Source of the DNA: Nitrosomonas sp. Nm51 | Lineage (GTDB): Bacteria; Pseudomonadota; Gammaproteobacteria; Burkholderiales; Nitrosomonadaceae | NCBI RefSeq assembly: GCF_900111165.1 | Contig: NZ_FOGH01000014.1 | Coordinates: 1-62,829 of the forward strand | Length of the DNA stretch: 62,829 nt | Reading direction: 5' to 3' | In this document: piece after piece, positions 40,058-49,167 of the stretch | Numbering within the stretch: the stretch's first letter is position 1 | How the letters are laid out: the number at the start of each line of letters is the position of its first letter | The notes under the pieces: model-generated | The model's input: the letters and a program-made list of their open reading frames with translations, nothing else | Told to the model about the DNA's origin: nothing | Databases searched by the model: none | Program-made: the position numbers and the translations under genes

Positions 40058-41635
40058 GTGATCAAAAGAAGAGTTATAAAAGTTTTGACAGTTGAAAACT
40101 CTGCTGATGATGCAGATCTAATACGCGATACGCTTGCACAAAGTGGATTGCAGCTGAGTTTTTCATGGATAAATACGACGCAAGAACTTCGCAAGGCGCT
40201 TAGATCGAGCGTATGGGATATCGTCCTGTCAAATACGAATGTGCCACAGCTGAAGGTTGACGAAATATTGCAGTTATTAATGGACTATGGCCATGACGTG
40301 CCATTAATAGTTATATCCGAGCAAGAGGATGAAGATGCGGCCATATCATTGATGGAAAAAGGCGCTTGTGATTATGTTGTAAGAAAAAATCTGAAGCGCC
40401 TTGTGCCCATCGTGCGCCGCAGTCTGCGTGAAGCGGAGAATGCGCGTCGTATTAATATCACGCAGGTTGCCTTGCAAAAAAGTGAGGCGCGCTTCCGTGC
40501 GATTACTGCAAATCTTCCCGGTGTTGTTTTTCAGTTTTTGTTGACGCCTGACCAAAACGAGAGCTTTCCCTATGTCAGTAATGCATCTGAGACCCTGTTA
40601 GGATTGTCGCCACACATGCTAATGGCTAACGCAACATTATTTTCACGATTGATATTGCCTGAAGATAAGAAGCATTATGAACGTCTGTTGCGAGTATCTG
40701 CAGACAAACTGTCAACATTGAACTGGGAAGGCCGCATTCAGGTTAAAGGGGATTCGGATATTAAATGGATTAGCCTGCGTGCAACACCAAAAATGGCCGC
40801 TGATGGTGGCATTTTGTGGGGCGGCATCATGATCAATATCACACGGAATAAGCTGGCGGAGAGAGAAATAACGCATTCTCGTGAACAGCTGGTTGAGTTA
40901 TCTTCTTATTTGCAGAAAGCTAAAGAACACGAACGCGCGCGCATTGCGCGCGAGATTCATGATGATATTGGCGGTACATTGACAGCTATTAAGTGTGAAT
41001 TGGTACCATGTATGGACCATTCTCCGCGCCTTAGTGATTTTTATCAAAAAAAAGCAGCTATAATTGAAAATCTTGTGGACCATGTCATTGATAGTACGCG
41101 CAGAATATCTATGGACCTTCGTCCCGGAATACTTGATTTCGGGATAGTCGCCGCCGTCCAATGGCAGGCTAAGGAATTCAGTCGGCGAACGGATATCTCA
41201 TGCCATGTGTCTTGCGACGAAGAAGAAATTCTGCTGGATGCTGATTTATCGGTAGCGATTTTCCGCCTTTTTCAAGAGATATTAACCAATATTTCAAAAC
41301 ACGCACAGGCGACTGACGTGTGGGTCAGTCTTGTAGAGGCCGAAGAAAAAATCACCATGGAAGTGCGTGATAACGGATGTGGAATTAACCCCCAAGATAT
41401 GAAAAAGCAGGATTCGTTTGGTATCAGAGGAATGCATGAGCGCTGCCAGCAGTTAAAGGGAAGTTTCCAAGTCTCCGGTGAATCGGGAAAAGGCACCAAA
41501 GTCAGTATTCTAATTCCTGTCCAGGAAATGAAACCAGCTTATGCGGATGACCCAATAGATGTGTCAGATTTTAAATCTGAGTATGAACCCGGTCAACTCA
41601 GCCTCATGACGATAAATAATCGGAGAAAGCAATGA
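40058..41635 (+). CDS. Hybrid sensor kinase: pseudo-receiver, PAS, HisKA_3 kinase
   Basis: This is a 525-residue soluble kinase. An N-terminal receiver-like domain (about 7-125) has lost its acidic pocket: VENSADD replaces the usual VEDxxDD, and the phospho-acceptor position reads SNTNVP where D is expected. A PAS domain follows (about 145-275). The HisKA_3 dimerisation segment ERARIAREIHDDIGGTLTAI (about 290-309) holds the phospho-His. The ATPase part has LFQEILTNISKHAQA, VRDNGCGI and GIRGMHERCQQLKGSF. It is of the NarX/UhpB class and overlaps its cognate regulator by 4 bp. The start is GTG. It lies next to fliC, but nothing in the sequence proves a flagellar role. Confidence 0.88.
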   Translation: MIKRRVIKVLTVENSADDADLIRDTLAQSGLQLSFSWINTTQELRKALRSSVWDIVLSNTNVPQLKVDEILQLLMDYGHDVPLIVISEQEDEDAAISLMEKGACDYVVRKNLKRLVPIVRRSLREAENARRINITQVALQKSEARFRAITANLPGVVFQFLLTPDQNESFPYVSNASETLLGLSPHMLMANATLFSRLILPEDKKHYERLLRVSADKLSTLNWEGRIQVKGDSDIKWISLRATPKMAADGGILWGGIMINITRNKLAEREITHSREQLVELSSYLQKAKEHERARIAREIHDDIGGTLTAIKCELVPCMDHSPRLSDFYQKKAAIIENLVDHVIDSTRRISMDLRPGILDFGIVAAVQWQAKEFSRRTDISCHVSCDEEEILLDADLSVAIFRLFQEILTNISKHAQATDVWVSLVEAEEKITMEVRDNGCGINPQDMKKQDSFGIRGMHERCQQLKGSFQVSGESGKGTKVSILIPVQEMKPAYADDPIDVSDFKSEYEPGQLSLMTINNRRKQ

Positions 41636-42264
41636 TAGATGTGATGATTGCCGATGATCATGCGATTGTCCGTCAGGGCTTAAAGCAGATATTGAACGAA
41701 ACAGACGATATCAGAGTCACGGGTGAAGCCGAAACAGGATTTCAGGCAATCAAGATCGCGCGTCAGCATGATTTCGATGTTATGTTACTCGATATTTCGT
41801 TGCCGGATAGAAATGGCATCGATGTGTTGAAACAAATCAAGAAAGATAAGCCGAATTCGACAATTTTGGTATTAAGTATGCACAATGAACATGAGTTTGC
41901 CGTTCGTGCATTGAAAGCGGGCGCAGCAGGGTATCTGAATAAACAAAGCGCACCGGCTCAACTTGTTACAGCTATTCGTCAAGTGGCTTCCGGAGATAAA
42001 TATATCAGCCCGGCATTGGCTCAGGAGCTTGCCAATTCCGTGAATTCGAAAAATGATCAGCCATTGTATACCATACTCTCTGATCGTGAATACCAGACAT
42101 TATGCCTGATAGCTTCAGGTAAAACGCTATCGGATATTTCTACGGAAATGTTTTTAAGCCCTAAAACAGTCAGTGTTTACCGTTCGCGCATATTGGAAAA
42201 GCTTAAGTTGAATAATAATTCAGAACTCATTCGATACGCGATAAAAAACCGGTTGGTTGATTGA
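41632..42264 (+). CDS. LuxR/NarL-type response regulator
   Basis: This is a 210-residue regulator. The receiver domain (1 to about 120) has IADDHAIVRQGLK, the phospho-acceptor in VMLLDISLPDRNGID and the Lys in YLNKQSAP. The DNA-binding helix-turn-helix covers about 145-205: LSDREYQTLCLIASGKTLSD, then LSPKTVSVYRSRILEKL. Its start overlaps the kinase stop (ATGA), with GGAGAAAG just ahead, so the pair is translationally coupled. Target genes are unknown. Confidence 0.92.
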   Translation: MIDVMIADDHAIVRQGLKQILNETDDIRVTGEAETGFQAIKIARQHDFDVMLLDISLPDRNGIDVLKQIKKDKPNSTILVLSMHNEHEFAVRALKAGAAGYLNKQSAPAQLVTAIRQVASGDKYISPALAQELANSVNSKNDQPLYTILSDREYQTLCLIASGKTLSDISTEMFLSPKTVSVYRSRILEKLKLNNNSELIRYAIKNRLVD

Positions 42265-42391
42265 AGTTTTTTGCAGGATATTATGTGCAGTATGGATCTT
42301 AGATCATTGAGAAAATACTGGCCGATGATCTGCTTGGCCGAACTTATTGATTATAAATCTCCAAAAATAACAGAAAAATAATATCAACCTT

Positions 42392-42625
42392 ATGCTGCAG
42401 GAATTTGATCAAGAGTTGGATGCACGCGGTCTAGTCTGCCCGTTACCAATTTTGCGGACGAAACAATCGCTTGCTAGTATGTCCAGTGGGCAGGTGCTGA
42501 AAGTTGTTGCTACCGATCCAGCTGCTGAGATTGATTTTCAGGTTTTCTCTGAACAGACAGGTAACAAGCTGCTGTCTACGTCAGAAATCGATATGGAATT
42601 TGTGTTTTTCCTGAAAAAAAAGTAA
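42392..42625 (+). CDS. TusA-family sulfur carrier protein
   Basis: This is a 77-residue protein of the SirA/TusA/YedF family. The N-terminal motif ELDARGLVCPLPILRTKQSL (about 6-25) includes the sulfur-carrying Cys of the C-P-x-P signature. It may pass persulfide sulfur to tRNA modification, molybdopterin or other pathways. It stands alone between the two-component pair and the bacterioferritin genes, so a specific partner cannot be named. Confidence 0.88.
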   Translation: MLQEFDQELDARGLVCPLPILRTKQSLASMSSGQVLKVVATDPAAEIDFQVFSEQTGNKLLSTSEIDMEFVFFLKKK

Positions 42626-42756
42626 TGCAGACCATAATCCATAGTATTTAGGCCCAGTATAGCCACTAGTTCTTTCGCCCCATGTGTGCCATAGATTCAT
42701 CTCCAGATGTTTAATTTTTTCCGGTTTTGCTTGCATTCTTTTTAAAGTGGAATATA

Positions 42757-42778
42757 ATTACGAATCATTCTCATTAAT
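42757..42778 (+). promoter_or_regulatory. Fur-like box upstream of bfd
   Basis: On the minus strand this reads AATGAGAATGATTCGTAAT, close to the Fur pattern of ATAAT/ATTAT half sites and typical of the TGAGAATGATT form. It is about 80 bp ahead of the bfd start. A second AT-rich match follows at 42777-42795. Iron-dependent repression of bfd by Fur is well known in other bacteria. Confidence 0.6.
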
Positions 42779-42857
42779 ATCGTTATTATTAATTGTTTGG
42801 TTTTGTCAGGTATTTGTTAACTTGATATATAAAACGCTTAAGATTAAGTCGCTCATC

Positions 42858-43163
42858 ATGTATATTTGTGTATGTAAAGGAGTTACAGACAGCGCGATCC
42901 GGGAGGCCGTTAATAACGGGGCTGAACGGATGCGTGATTTGAAAAGCTGTCTTGGCGTTACAGAGCAGTGCGGCGTTTGCGCATGCCATGCAAAAGAAGT
43001 ATTGGAACAGGCGCGCCGGCAAAAGACTCAGACGCATGCTTCTGCGCCGGAAACGGCTTGTGAGCCGAGCCGGGTTTTATGTGTGAAACAACTGCCTGAG
43101 GAGACAAACGATGAAAGGGAATACCGAAATTATTCAATGGCTGAATCGTCAACTGCAGCATGA
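42858..43163 (+). CDS. bfd: Bacterioferritin-associated ferredoxin
   Basis: This is a small [2Fe-2S] protein that reduces bacterioferritin to release iron. The conserved part is [18 protein letters not shown] followed by [19 protein letters not shown]; the four cluster cysteines (C4, C6 and the later C-x-x-C) are present. At 101 residues it is longer than the usual 60-75: an extra Cys-containing tail of about 35 residues runs into the bfr gene, overlapping it by 53 bp. The tail might result from a lost stop codon. The open frame further upstream (42684) is rejected because the family begins at MYICVC. Confidence 0.9.
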   Translation: MYICVCKGVTDSAIREAVNNGAERMRDLKSCLGVTEQCGVCACHAKEVLEQARRQKTQTHASAPETACEPSRVLCVKQLPEETNDEREYRNYSMAESSTAA

Positions 43164-43575
43164 ATTAACCGCGATCAATCAATATTTTTTACATGCCCGT
43201 ATGTATAAAAACTGGGGTTTTAACAGTCTCGCCAAGCATGAATATGATGAATCCATTGAAGAAATGAAACATGCAGATTTGCTGATTGAACGTATTTTGC
43301 TGCTGGAGGGACTGCCGAATCTTCAAGAGCTGGGTAAGTTGTTGATCGGAGAAAAAGTTGAAGAATGTGTTGCGTGTGATCTGAAGCTGGAACAGATTTC
43401 ACATGAAACGCTGGCGGCGGCTATAGCTGCCTGTGAGATTCAAAAAGATTACATCTCGCGTGAGATTTTTGAGCGTATTCTGGAGGACACGGAGGAGCAT
43501 ATAGACTGGTTGGAAACGCAGCAGGATGTGATGCAGAAGATCGGTGTGCAGAATTGGTTGCAAAGCCAGATGTAA
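43111..43575 (+). CDS. bfr: Bacterioferritin
   Basis: This is a 154-residue four-helix ferritin that stores iron in a 24-mer with heme between subunits. The heme-ligating Met52 lies in [15 protein letters not shown], and ferroxidase ligands E18 ([14 protein letters not shown]), E51, H54, E94 and H130 align by position with E. coli Bfr. At the place of E127 this protein has Thr ([13 protein letters not shown]), with Glu at 128 and 129; whether a neighbour takes over is unknown. The start [12 protein letters not shown] has a GAGGAGA site. It is translated from within the end of bfd, which suggests coupling. Confidence 0.95.
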   Translation: MKGNTEIIQWLNRQLQHELTAINQYFLHARMYKNWGFNSLAKHEYDESIEEMKHADLLIERILLLEGLPNLQELGKLLIGEKVEECVACDLKLEQISHETLAAAIAACEIQKDYISREIFERILEDTEEHIDWLETQQDVMQKIGVQNWLQSQM

Positions 43576-43995
43576 GTGTTGTGGCGCATTGATTTCTTAG
43601 ATGTTGCATCCTGAACTCGTGCTATTGAATTAGGTAATAATGTGCAGGTAATTAAAGACGGGTGCATGCTGTGATGTCTTATAAATAAGTATTCATATAG
43701 TTGAGGACTGCGATTGAGGTTGACATCGTCGTCGACAGACAAGTAGAAACATAAAATTGCAAAGCTATTATTTGAAAGACCCTGCAGTACTAGGGTAATG
43801 CGATGTGATTTATATCAAACTTTGTGCCTGCATGTTGCCGAGCAAATCTGACAATTTTCCATGAAGAGCCCTTGCGTGCATCAAGAATGGATCGTGTGGT
43901 CGAAATGACACAAAAATGCATTGAAATTAATAATAAAAATGAACCATATGCACAAAAGAAATCAAGAGAAATCCGGTTTTTGCCTGGATGTGTGC
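43576..43995. other. Spacer with possible old 5' end of the TonB receptor gene
   Basis: This is a 420-bp stretch between bfr and the inverted-repeat element. No intact gene is seen. Close to its right end an ATG at 43939 opens MNHMHKRNQEKSGFCLDVCL, a positively charged then hydrophobic stretch resembling the start of a signal peptide; the frame then runs into the element. It may be the displaced original N terminus of the downstream receptor. This is inference only. Confidence 0.3.
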
Positions 43996-44265
43996 CTAGC
44001 ACTCTACCCAAATGATATTGCCGGGCTCAGTTCGCTTGTCAGTGTAAGTGGCAAGGTGTGCCTTGCAGGCAATAGTCGTTCTATTGTCAAAAGACATAAC
44101 GCAGTTCATGGATGCTGACACGCGCACCCACAGGGAGTTACCATGGTATCCTGCGGCTGCGTTACAGTACTTGAAAAGGGGACAATCCTTTCCTGCGTAC
44201 TGTGCCTTGCTGCATAACACCGTGGTAACGCTGTACTCGGCAATATCATATGGATAGAGTACTCG
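43996..44265. mobile_element. 270-bp inverted-end element (copy A), carrying the TonB receptor start
   Basis: The left end is 43996-44022 and the right end 44239-44265. The two 27-bp ends match at about 23 positions when one is reversed, sharing ...CTCTA..C..ATGATATTGCC. The left end continues GGGCTCAG and the right end is preceded by GTAACGCTGTACT. Copy C (56611-56717) shares these flanks (GGGTTCAG and CAACGCTGTACC). There is no transposase ORF inside, so it is non-autonomous. No clear target duplication was found. Confidence 0.7.
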
Positions 44266-46640
44266 GTTATTGTGCTTTACTATGGTGTTTGCTGCTTAAT
44301 CATGCGGTTGCTGAAACACTCGAAAGCCGGCAAATTGCCCATCGAACTGAGCGCGTCTATGCTATTCCTGCCGGCGCATTACTTGATGCGTTAAAACAGT
44401 TCTCGCAACAAGCGGGGATCGATTTGATTTACGACCCCGTGTTGCTGGAGGATATAAAAACTCAGGGGCTTGACGGTAAGTTCGATGTTGCTTCAGGCTT
44501 GCACTTTTTGTTAATTGGCACCGGGTATCGTTTCGTCGAGCAGGCGGATGGTTTTGAGATAATTGCCGCGCAAGCTTCCGCTGGCCGTGAAATATCCGGA
44601 TCGCAAACAGGCGAAAAAGTCACCGTCTTGCCTACGATACAAATTTCAGCCAGCGATACAGGCAGTTATGCTGCTACCAGCAGTGTGACCGCGACCAAGA
44701 CGAATACATTGCTGCGCGATGTGCCGCAGTCGATAACCGTCGTTACCGAAGAATTGATTAAAGACCAGGCAATCCAAAGTCTCGGCGATGCTGTGCGCTA
44801 CGTGCCAGGTGTGGGTGTATCACAAGGTGAAGGAAATCGAGATGCTTTAGTTTTTCGAGGCAACCGCTCAACCGGTGATTTCTTTGTGGATGGTATACGC
44901 GACGATGTCGCTTTTTTCCGGGATCTTTATAACATAGAGCGTATTGAAGTGTTGAAAGGTGCCAACGGGATGATTTTCGGTCGCGGCGGATCGGGCGGTG
45001 TCGTTAACCGTGTAACAAAGCAAGCGAACTGGAATCCGGTGCGTGAATTTTCTTTTCAGGGGGGATCATTCAACAGAAAGCGGATGACCGGAGATTTCGG
45101 CCATGCGTTCAATGACAAGGTGGCTTTCCGCGTGAACGGATTGTTTGAAGATTCCGGCAGCTTCCGCGATGGTGTTGTAATGAGACGTCGCGGCGTTTCT
45201 CCGACCGTAACAATAAAGCCCACCGATCGCACCAAAGTTGTAATGAATATGGAGCGCTTTCATGATGACAGGACGGCCGATCGTGGTATTCCGTCAGATT
45301 CTAACCTTAATCGTCCGGTTGATGTCAAACGGTCTCAGTTTTTCGGCGATCCAAAGCGCAGCCATTCCGATGCCGAAGTATTGTCCTTTAATGCGTTGAT
45401 CGAGCACCGCTTTGACTCTGGAGTAACGCTGAGTAACCGGACGAATTATGCTCAGTACGATAAGTTTTATCAAAACATTTTCTCCCGCAGTCCTGCTTTA
45501 GATAACAGGGTATTTTTGGGTGCTTACAATGACGCAACGGATCGTGAAAATGTGTTTAATCAAACCAATTTGTTGTACTCGGTCGATACCGGACCAATCA
45601 GCCATACACTGCTGGCTGGTGTTGAGATAGGGCAGCAGATTACCAGCAACGTTCGTCAAACAGGTTTTTTTAATAACGATCCACGAGGTATAAGTTTTCC
45701 CGTACCACTCAGCAGTCCGGTGACTGACGTGCCGATTGCTTTTATCACAAGACCTGCGGACGCCGATAATCGCAGTGTGGTTGATATTACTTCTCTGTAT
45801 ATTCAGGACCAGATTGAGTTGCTACCGCAACTGCAAGCCATTGCCGGAGTGCGTTATGATTTGTTTGAAGTGGATTTTCGCAAAAGAAACGGTGATACGA
45901 CGCAAATCAATACCACCGATCATTTGATTTCGCCGCGCTTTGGCCTGATTTTCAAACCGATAGAACCACTGTCAATTTATGCAAGTTATAGCCAGGCGTA
46001 TGTCCCCAGGGCCGGTGATCAATTAACAGGCATTATCGTTACCCGGGCGACGCTTAAACCGGAAAAGTTCACCACTTATGAGGCAGGAATTAAATGGGAT
46101 ATTTATCCCGATCTGGCGCTGACTGGTGCTGTTTACAGATTGGACCGCACCAACGTGATTTCGCCTACTTCAGATTTTGGAGGTAGTTCGTTTTTAGCCG
46201 GTGAGCAACGTACCGAGGGTATTGAAATTGGCTTGAGCGGGCGTGTCACGCAGAGTTTGAGTGTGATGGGTGGTTACGCTTATCAGGATGGGGAAATTAC
46301 CAGTGCTACCGAAGAAGCGGAAAAAGGAGCAACGATAGCCGAATTGCCACGTAATACGTTTTCGATGTGGAGCCGCTACGATTTCACGCCCAGGATAGGC
46401 GCGGCGGTTGGGGTGATTTATCGCAGTTCAATGTTCGCGGCGGTCGATAACACGGTGCGGATACCTGATTTTACGCGTGTTGACGCAGCGTTGTTTGCGC
46501 AATTTACCCGTCGGGTTCGCGGACAGATTAACATCGAAAATATTTTTGATACCCATTACTTTGCATCAGTGCACAACAATAACAACATAACGCCCGGTTC
46601 GCCTGTTGCGGTGCGGGCAACGTTAATCGCCAATTTCTAG
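44250..46640 (+). CDS. TonB-dependent siderophore receptor with STN domain
   Basis: This is a 796-residue outer-membrane receptor of the FecA/FoxA/FiuA kind. A short signal peptide (MDRVLGYCALLWCLLLNHAVA) is followed by the STN signalling domain (about 36-100: AIPAGALLDALKQFSQQAGI), a TonB-box region, the plug (about 155-270: LLRDVPQSITVVTEELI, VFRGNRSTGDFFVDGIRDD, IEVLKGANGMIFGRGGSGGV) and a 22-strand barrel ending RATLIANF. An STN domain normally talks to a FecR-type anti-sigma factor, but no fecI/fecR pair is nearby. The start codon lies inside the right end of the inverted-repeat element and has no ribosome site. The ligand is probably a ferric siderophore; which one is unknown. Confidence 0.92.
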   Translation: MDRVLGYCALLWCLLLNHAVAETLESRQIAHRTERVYAIPAGALLDALKQFSQQAGIDLIYDPVLLEDIKTQGLDGKFDVASGLHFLLIGTGYRFVEQADGFEIIAAQASAGREISGSQTGEKVTVLPTIQISASDTGSYAATSSVTATKTNTLLRDVPQSITVVTEELIKDQAIQSLGDAVRYVPGVGVSQGEGNRDALVFRGNRSTGDFFVDGIRDDVAFFRDLYNIERIEVLKGANGMIFGRGGSGGVVNRVTKQANWNPVREFSFQGGSFNRKRMTGDFGHAFNDKVAFRVNGLFEDSGSFRDGVVMRRRGVSPTVTIKPTDRTKVVMNMERFHDDRTADRGIPSDSNLNRPVDVKRSQFFGDPKRSHSDAEVLSFNALIEHRFDSGVTLSNRTNYAQYDKFYQNIFSRSPALDNRVFLGAYNDATDRENVFNQTNLLYSVDTGPISHTLLAGVEIGQQITSNVRQTGFFNNDPRGISFPVPLSSPVTDVPIAFITRPADADNRSVVDITSLYIQDQIELLPQLQAIAGVRYDLFEVDFRKRNGDTTQINTTDHLISPRFGLIFKPIEPLSIYASYSQAYVPRAGDQLTGIIVTRATLKPEKFTTYEAGIKWDIYPDLALTGAVYRLDRTNVISPTSDFGGSSFLAGEQRTEGIEIGLSGRVTQSLSVMGGYAYQDGEITSATEEAEKGATIAELPRNTFSMWSRYDFTPRIGAAVGVIYRSSMFAAVDNTVRIPDFTRVDAALFAQFTRRVRGQINIENIFDTHYFASVHNNNNITPGSPVAVRATLIANF

Positions 46641-46693
46641 TTCTATTAGGGAGAATGTTGCATCAATGTGTTAACAACTGGTTTTGTATTAAT

Positions 46694-46712
46694 AATAACA
46701 ATTATCATTAAT
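46694..46712 (+). promoter_or_regulatory. Fur-like box ahead of the duplicated helical protein
   Basis: AATAACAATTATCATTAAT agrees with the 19-bp Fur consensus at about 13 positions and lies in a 117-bp AT-rich spacer, 46 bp before the start codon. A further TTGTTATTATTG follows. Surrounding AT-richness makes chance matches possible. Confidence 0.55.
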
Positions 46713-46757
46713 ATTTGTATTGTTATTATTGTTTTCTTTATTTAAGGAGGCTTTTTT

Positions 46758-49025
46758 ATGGTTTCAAATGCAAAGGCGCTGATTCTTGTCGGTGCGGTAA
46801 TGACTTTAATGATCGGTGCTTTTATGATCAACCAGGACAAAATGGCAGCATATGCTGCGATACTTGAAAACACTTCAAATGCTGAAGCCATCAATTCGGC
46901 TGTTTCAGCATTCCAGGAAATCGGTACGCTTAGACGGGCCAACCCGATCGATGCCGGTGCCATTCGGGACGTTTATGTAAATTCACTGCAGGCGCTGACA
47001 CAAGAAGTCGATGCAAGCAATGATCTGACGCTGGACAGCGACATGCTCGCAGCGATTGATGAGATTAGTGCTGACAACGAGCCCAGGCTGGCCGCACAGG
47101 TAATCGACAAGACGCTGCAACGTGTGTTTTATCTGACCATTTTGGATCGCGTGACAACTGTCCGGGATGAATTTGATACCGCTTCGACAGAAACGCTGAA
47201 TGCTACATGGGATGAAGCCATGGCTGCGTTTGAGGCGATCAAGGGGACCGCAGCCAGAGAAAACAAGGTCATTTCCGCTAACCGGCAGTCGATTGAGACT
47301 GGCGATAACCCGGCATTGGATGTTCAGATCGCCATGGCGTTTGAGCGCGGCAGAGCAGCATTGAGCAAGCTGAATCCGTCAGAGGATCTTATTGAAATCA
47401 GAATAGTGCGGCAGATTATCCGTCTGTCGCTGGTGCGTGCTTATTATATTGGCGTGCTGCGGGAAGTTGAAGGCGTTGTATCCAATCGCGACCGTGATAT
47501 AGAAGAAGCCAGAGAAAAACAAAAGGAAGGCGAAATTTTCTATCGTCTGATTGAGGGTTTTATTACCCGTGAAAACGCGACCGGCAGTGAATTTATCAAA
47601 GATCAGTTTACCGGTAATATTGCAAGCGTCGATGCAAATGCAATTGTCAGTGAGCTTAGCAAAGGATTCATCGGCCGTGTGCGTGCGGAACTGGATGCAA
47701 ATGAAAGCAGCATATCGGATGATCGTGGGCGCGCAATGGAAGTTGCCGAGGAAGCACTTTTGTATGCCAACACGTTTCTGGCCGATCTTGAAATACGTCT
47801 GGATTCGAACGCGCGCAGCGAAATTGAAACCGCGTTAAACAGTCTTAGAGACGCTAGTAGCGCTTCAGATGCGGCCAGTGCTGAGCAGGCGCGCCAGGAA
47901 ATAGACAGCGTGCTGGTGACGTATGCGCAAACGCTGGCCGTTGCTGAATATGAGCAGACGGCAGAAACGCCATTCGTCGATGCTGCAGTAACAGCGTTTC
48001 AGACTGTCGGTTCGTTGCGGCGTCAAAATCCGGTCGATGCCCAGGCAGTTCTCGATGCATATACCGGTGAGCTGCAGCAGTTAACACAAATTGTTGACAG
48101 CATTTACCGATCGTCCATGGACAGCGATATTCTTGCTGCGATAAACGATATCAGTAACGGACAGCAGGTGCCGCTTGCCGCCCAGGTTATCGACAAGACA
48201 TTGCAGCGTGTTTTTGCGTTGACAATCTATAACCGGGTCACCTATGTGCTGGAGTTATTCGACGATCTCTCCATAGGCGAACTGGAGCTGGAATGGGATA
48301 GGGCGTATTCGGCGTTTCAGGCAGTAAAAGGCACTGCGGCCAGAGAGAACAAGGTGTTGACTGCGGATCGGCAATCTATCGAGAGCGGCAGCAATCCGTT
48401 TCTGGATAGCCGGATTACGCTGGCGTTAATCGGTGGTAAAGCGGCAATCGACAACGCGGCGCCCAACAGCCAGGCGCAGCTGGCCATTGCGCGCGAGCAA
48501 GTTATACTGCCGCTGGTGCGCGGTTTTTTAATTGGCGTGCTGCGTGAAGTTGAAGGCATTGTCGAAAACAGGGACCGGGACATTGACGAAGCACTGGAAA
48601 AGCAGGTCGAAGGCATTTATTTCTATCGTATCGTTGAACCAGTAATTGCGGTAAGTAATCCGAATAGTAATGCACGGATTCAATCACAATTGACCGGTGA
48701 TCTGTTTGCTGTCAATGCCGATCAGATTGTCAGTGATATAAGCCGTGGTGTCATTGGGCAAATCAATAGTCATTTGGCTGCGTATGAACAGTCGTTTGAT
48801 TCGGATCGAACGCAAGCGGGATTGGCTGCAACGGTTACAGCGCTGTATACGCAAATGTTGCTTCCTGACCTCGGGTTGCGTTTGGATGCAACAAAGCGCG
48901 TCAAAATTGAGAATGCGTTGCAGGACTTGATCGAAGCCAGTGAACAGGACGACCAATCAAAAGCGCAGAATGCGCAGCTAACTATTACTGAAATAATTTC
49001 AGAATATGAAAATGAATTAATTTAG
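46758..49025 (+). CDS. 755-residue internally duplicated helical protein, unknown
   Basis: I do not recognise this family. An N-terminal hydrophobic segment (about 5-24) could be a signal peptide or anchor. The rest is two tandem copies of about 360 residues (about 43-400 and 404-755). Matching blocks are AFQEIGTLRRANPIDA / AFQTVGSLRRQNPVDA, AAQVIDKTLQRVF in both, FEAIKGTAARENKV / FQAVKGTAARENKV, GVLREVEGVVSNRDRDI / GVLREVEGIVENRDRDI, and a late DLEIRLDSNARSEIETAL / DLGLRLDATKRVKIENAL. Predicted mostly alpha-helical and acidic, with no Cys. A strong AAGGAGG site, a Fur-like box and the TonB receptor 117 bp upstream suggest an iron-starvation role at the cell envelope; this is inference. A strong terminator follows. 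Confidence 0.85.
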   Translation: MVSNAKALILVGAVMTLMIGAFMINQDKMAAYAAILENTSNAEAINSAVSAFQEIGTLRRANPIDAGAIRDVYVNSLQALTQEVDASNDLTLDSDMLAAIDEISADNEPRLAAQVIDKTLQRVFYLTILDRVTTVRDEFDTASTETLNATWDEAMAAFEAIKGTAARENKVISANRQSIETGDNPALDVQIAMAFERGRAALSKLNPSEDLIEIRIVRQIIRLSLVRAYYIGVLREVEGVVSNRDRDIEEAREKQKEGEIFYRLIEGFITRENATGSEFIKDQFTGNIASVDANAIVSELSKGFIGRVRAELDANESSISDDRGRAMEVAEEALLYANTFLADLEIRLDSNARSEIETALNSLRDASSASDAASAEQARQEIDSVLVTYAQTLAVAEYEQTAETPFVDAAVTAFQTVGSLRRQNPVDAQAVLDAYTGELQQLTQIVDSIYRSSMDSDILAAINDISNGQQVPLAAQVIDKTLQRVFALTIYNRVTYVLELFDDLSIGELELEWDRAYSAFQAVKGTAARENKVLTADRQSIESGSNPFLDSRITLALIGGKAAIDNAAPNSQAQLAIAREQVILPLVRGFLIGVLREVEGIVENRDRDIDEALEKQVEGIYFYRIVEPVIAVSNPNSNARIQSQLTGDLFAVNADQIVSDISRGVIGQINSHLAAYEQSFDSDRTQAGLAATVTALYTQMLLPDLGLRLDATKRVKIENALQDLIEASEQDDQSKAQNAQLTITEIISEYENELI

Positions 49026-49031
49026 TCGTCC

Positions 49032-49068
49032 GCGCCCGCCAACAGGGTTTTTTGGCGGGCGCTTTTTT
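49032..49068 (+). terminator. Rho-independent terminator
   Basis: An 11-bp GC-rich stem, GCGCCCGCCAA with TTGGCGGGCGC, is followed by TTTTTT, starting 6 bases after the stop of the duplicated helical protein. Confidence 0.93.
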
Positions 49069-49167
49069 AGCTGCAAAACTCCGCACGTAATCGGACAGCC
49101 AATTTTGTGTTCTCGCTTGATTAGCTGGTTATGACCGCCGAGAAGCATTGGTTAAGTCATTAATTTA

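Noticed and set aside
43824..44015. A 63-codon plus-strand frame considered as a small gene upstream of the siderophore receptor
   Set aside because: It has no ribosome site, runs into the inverted-end element and has an odd composition; the overlapping frame from 43939 is a better candidate for a lost receptor start.
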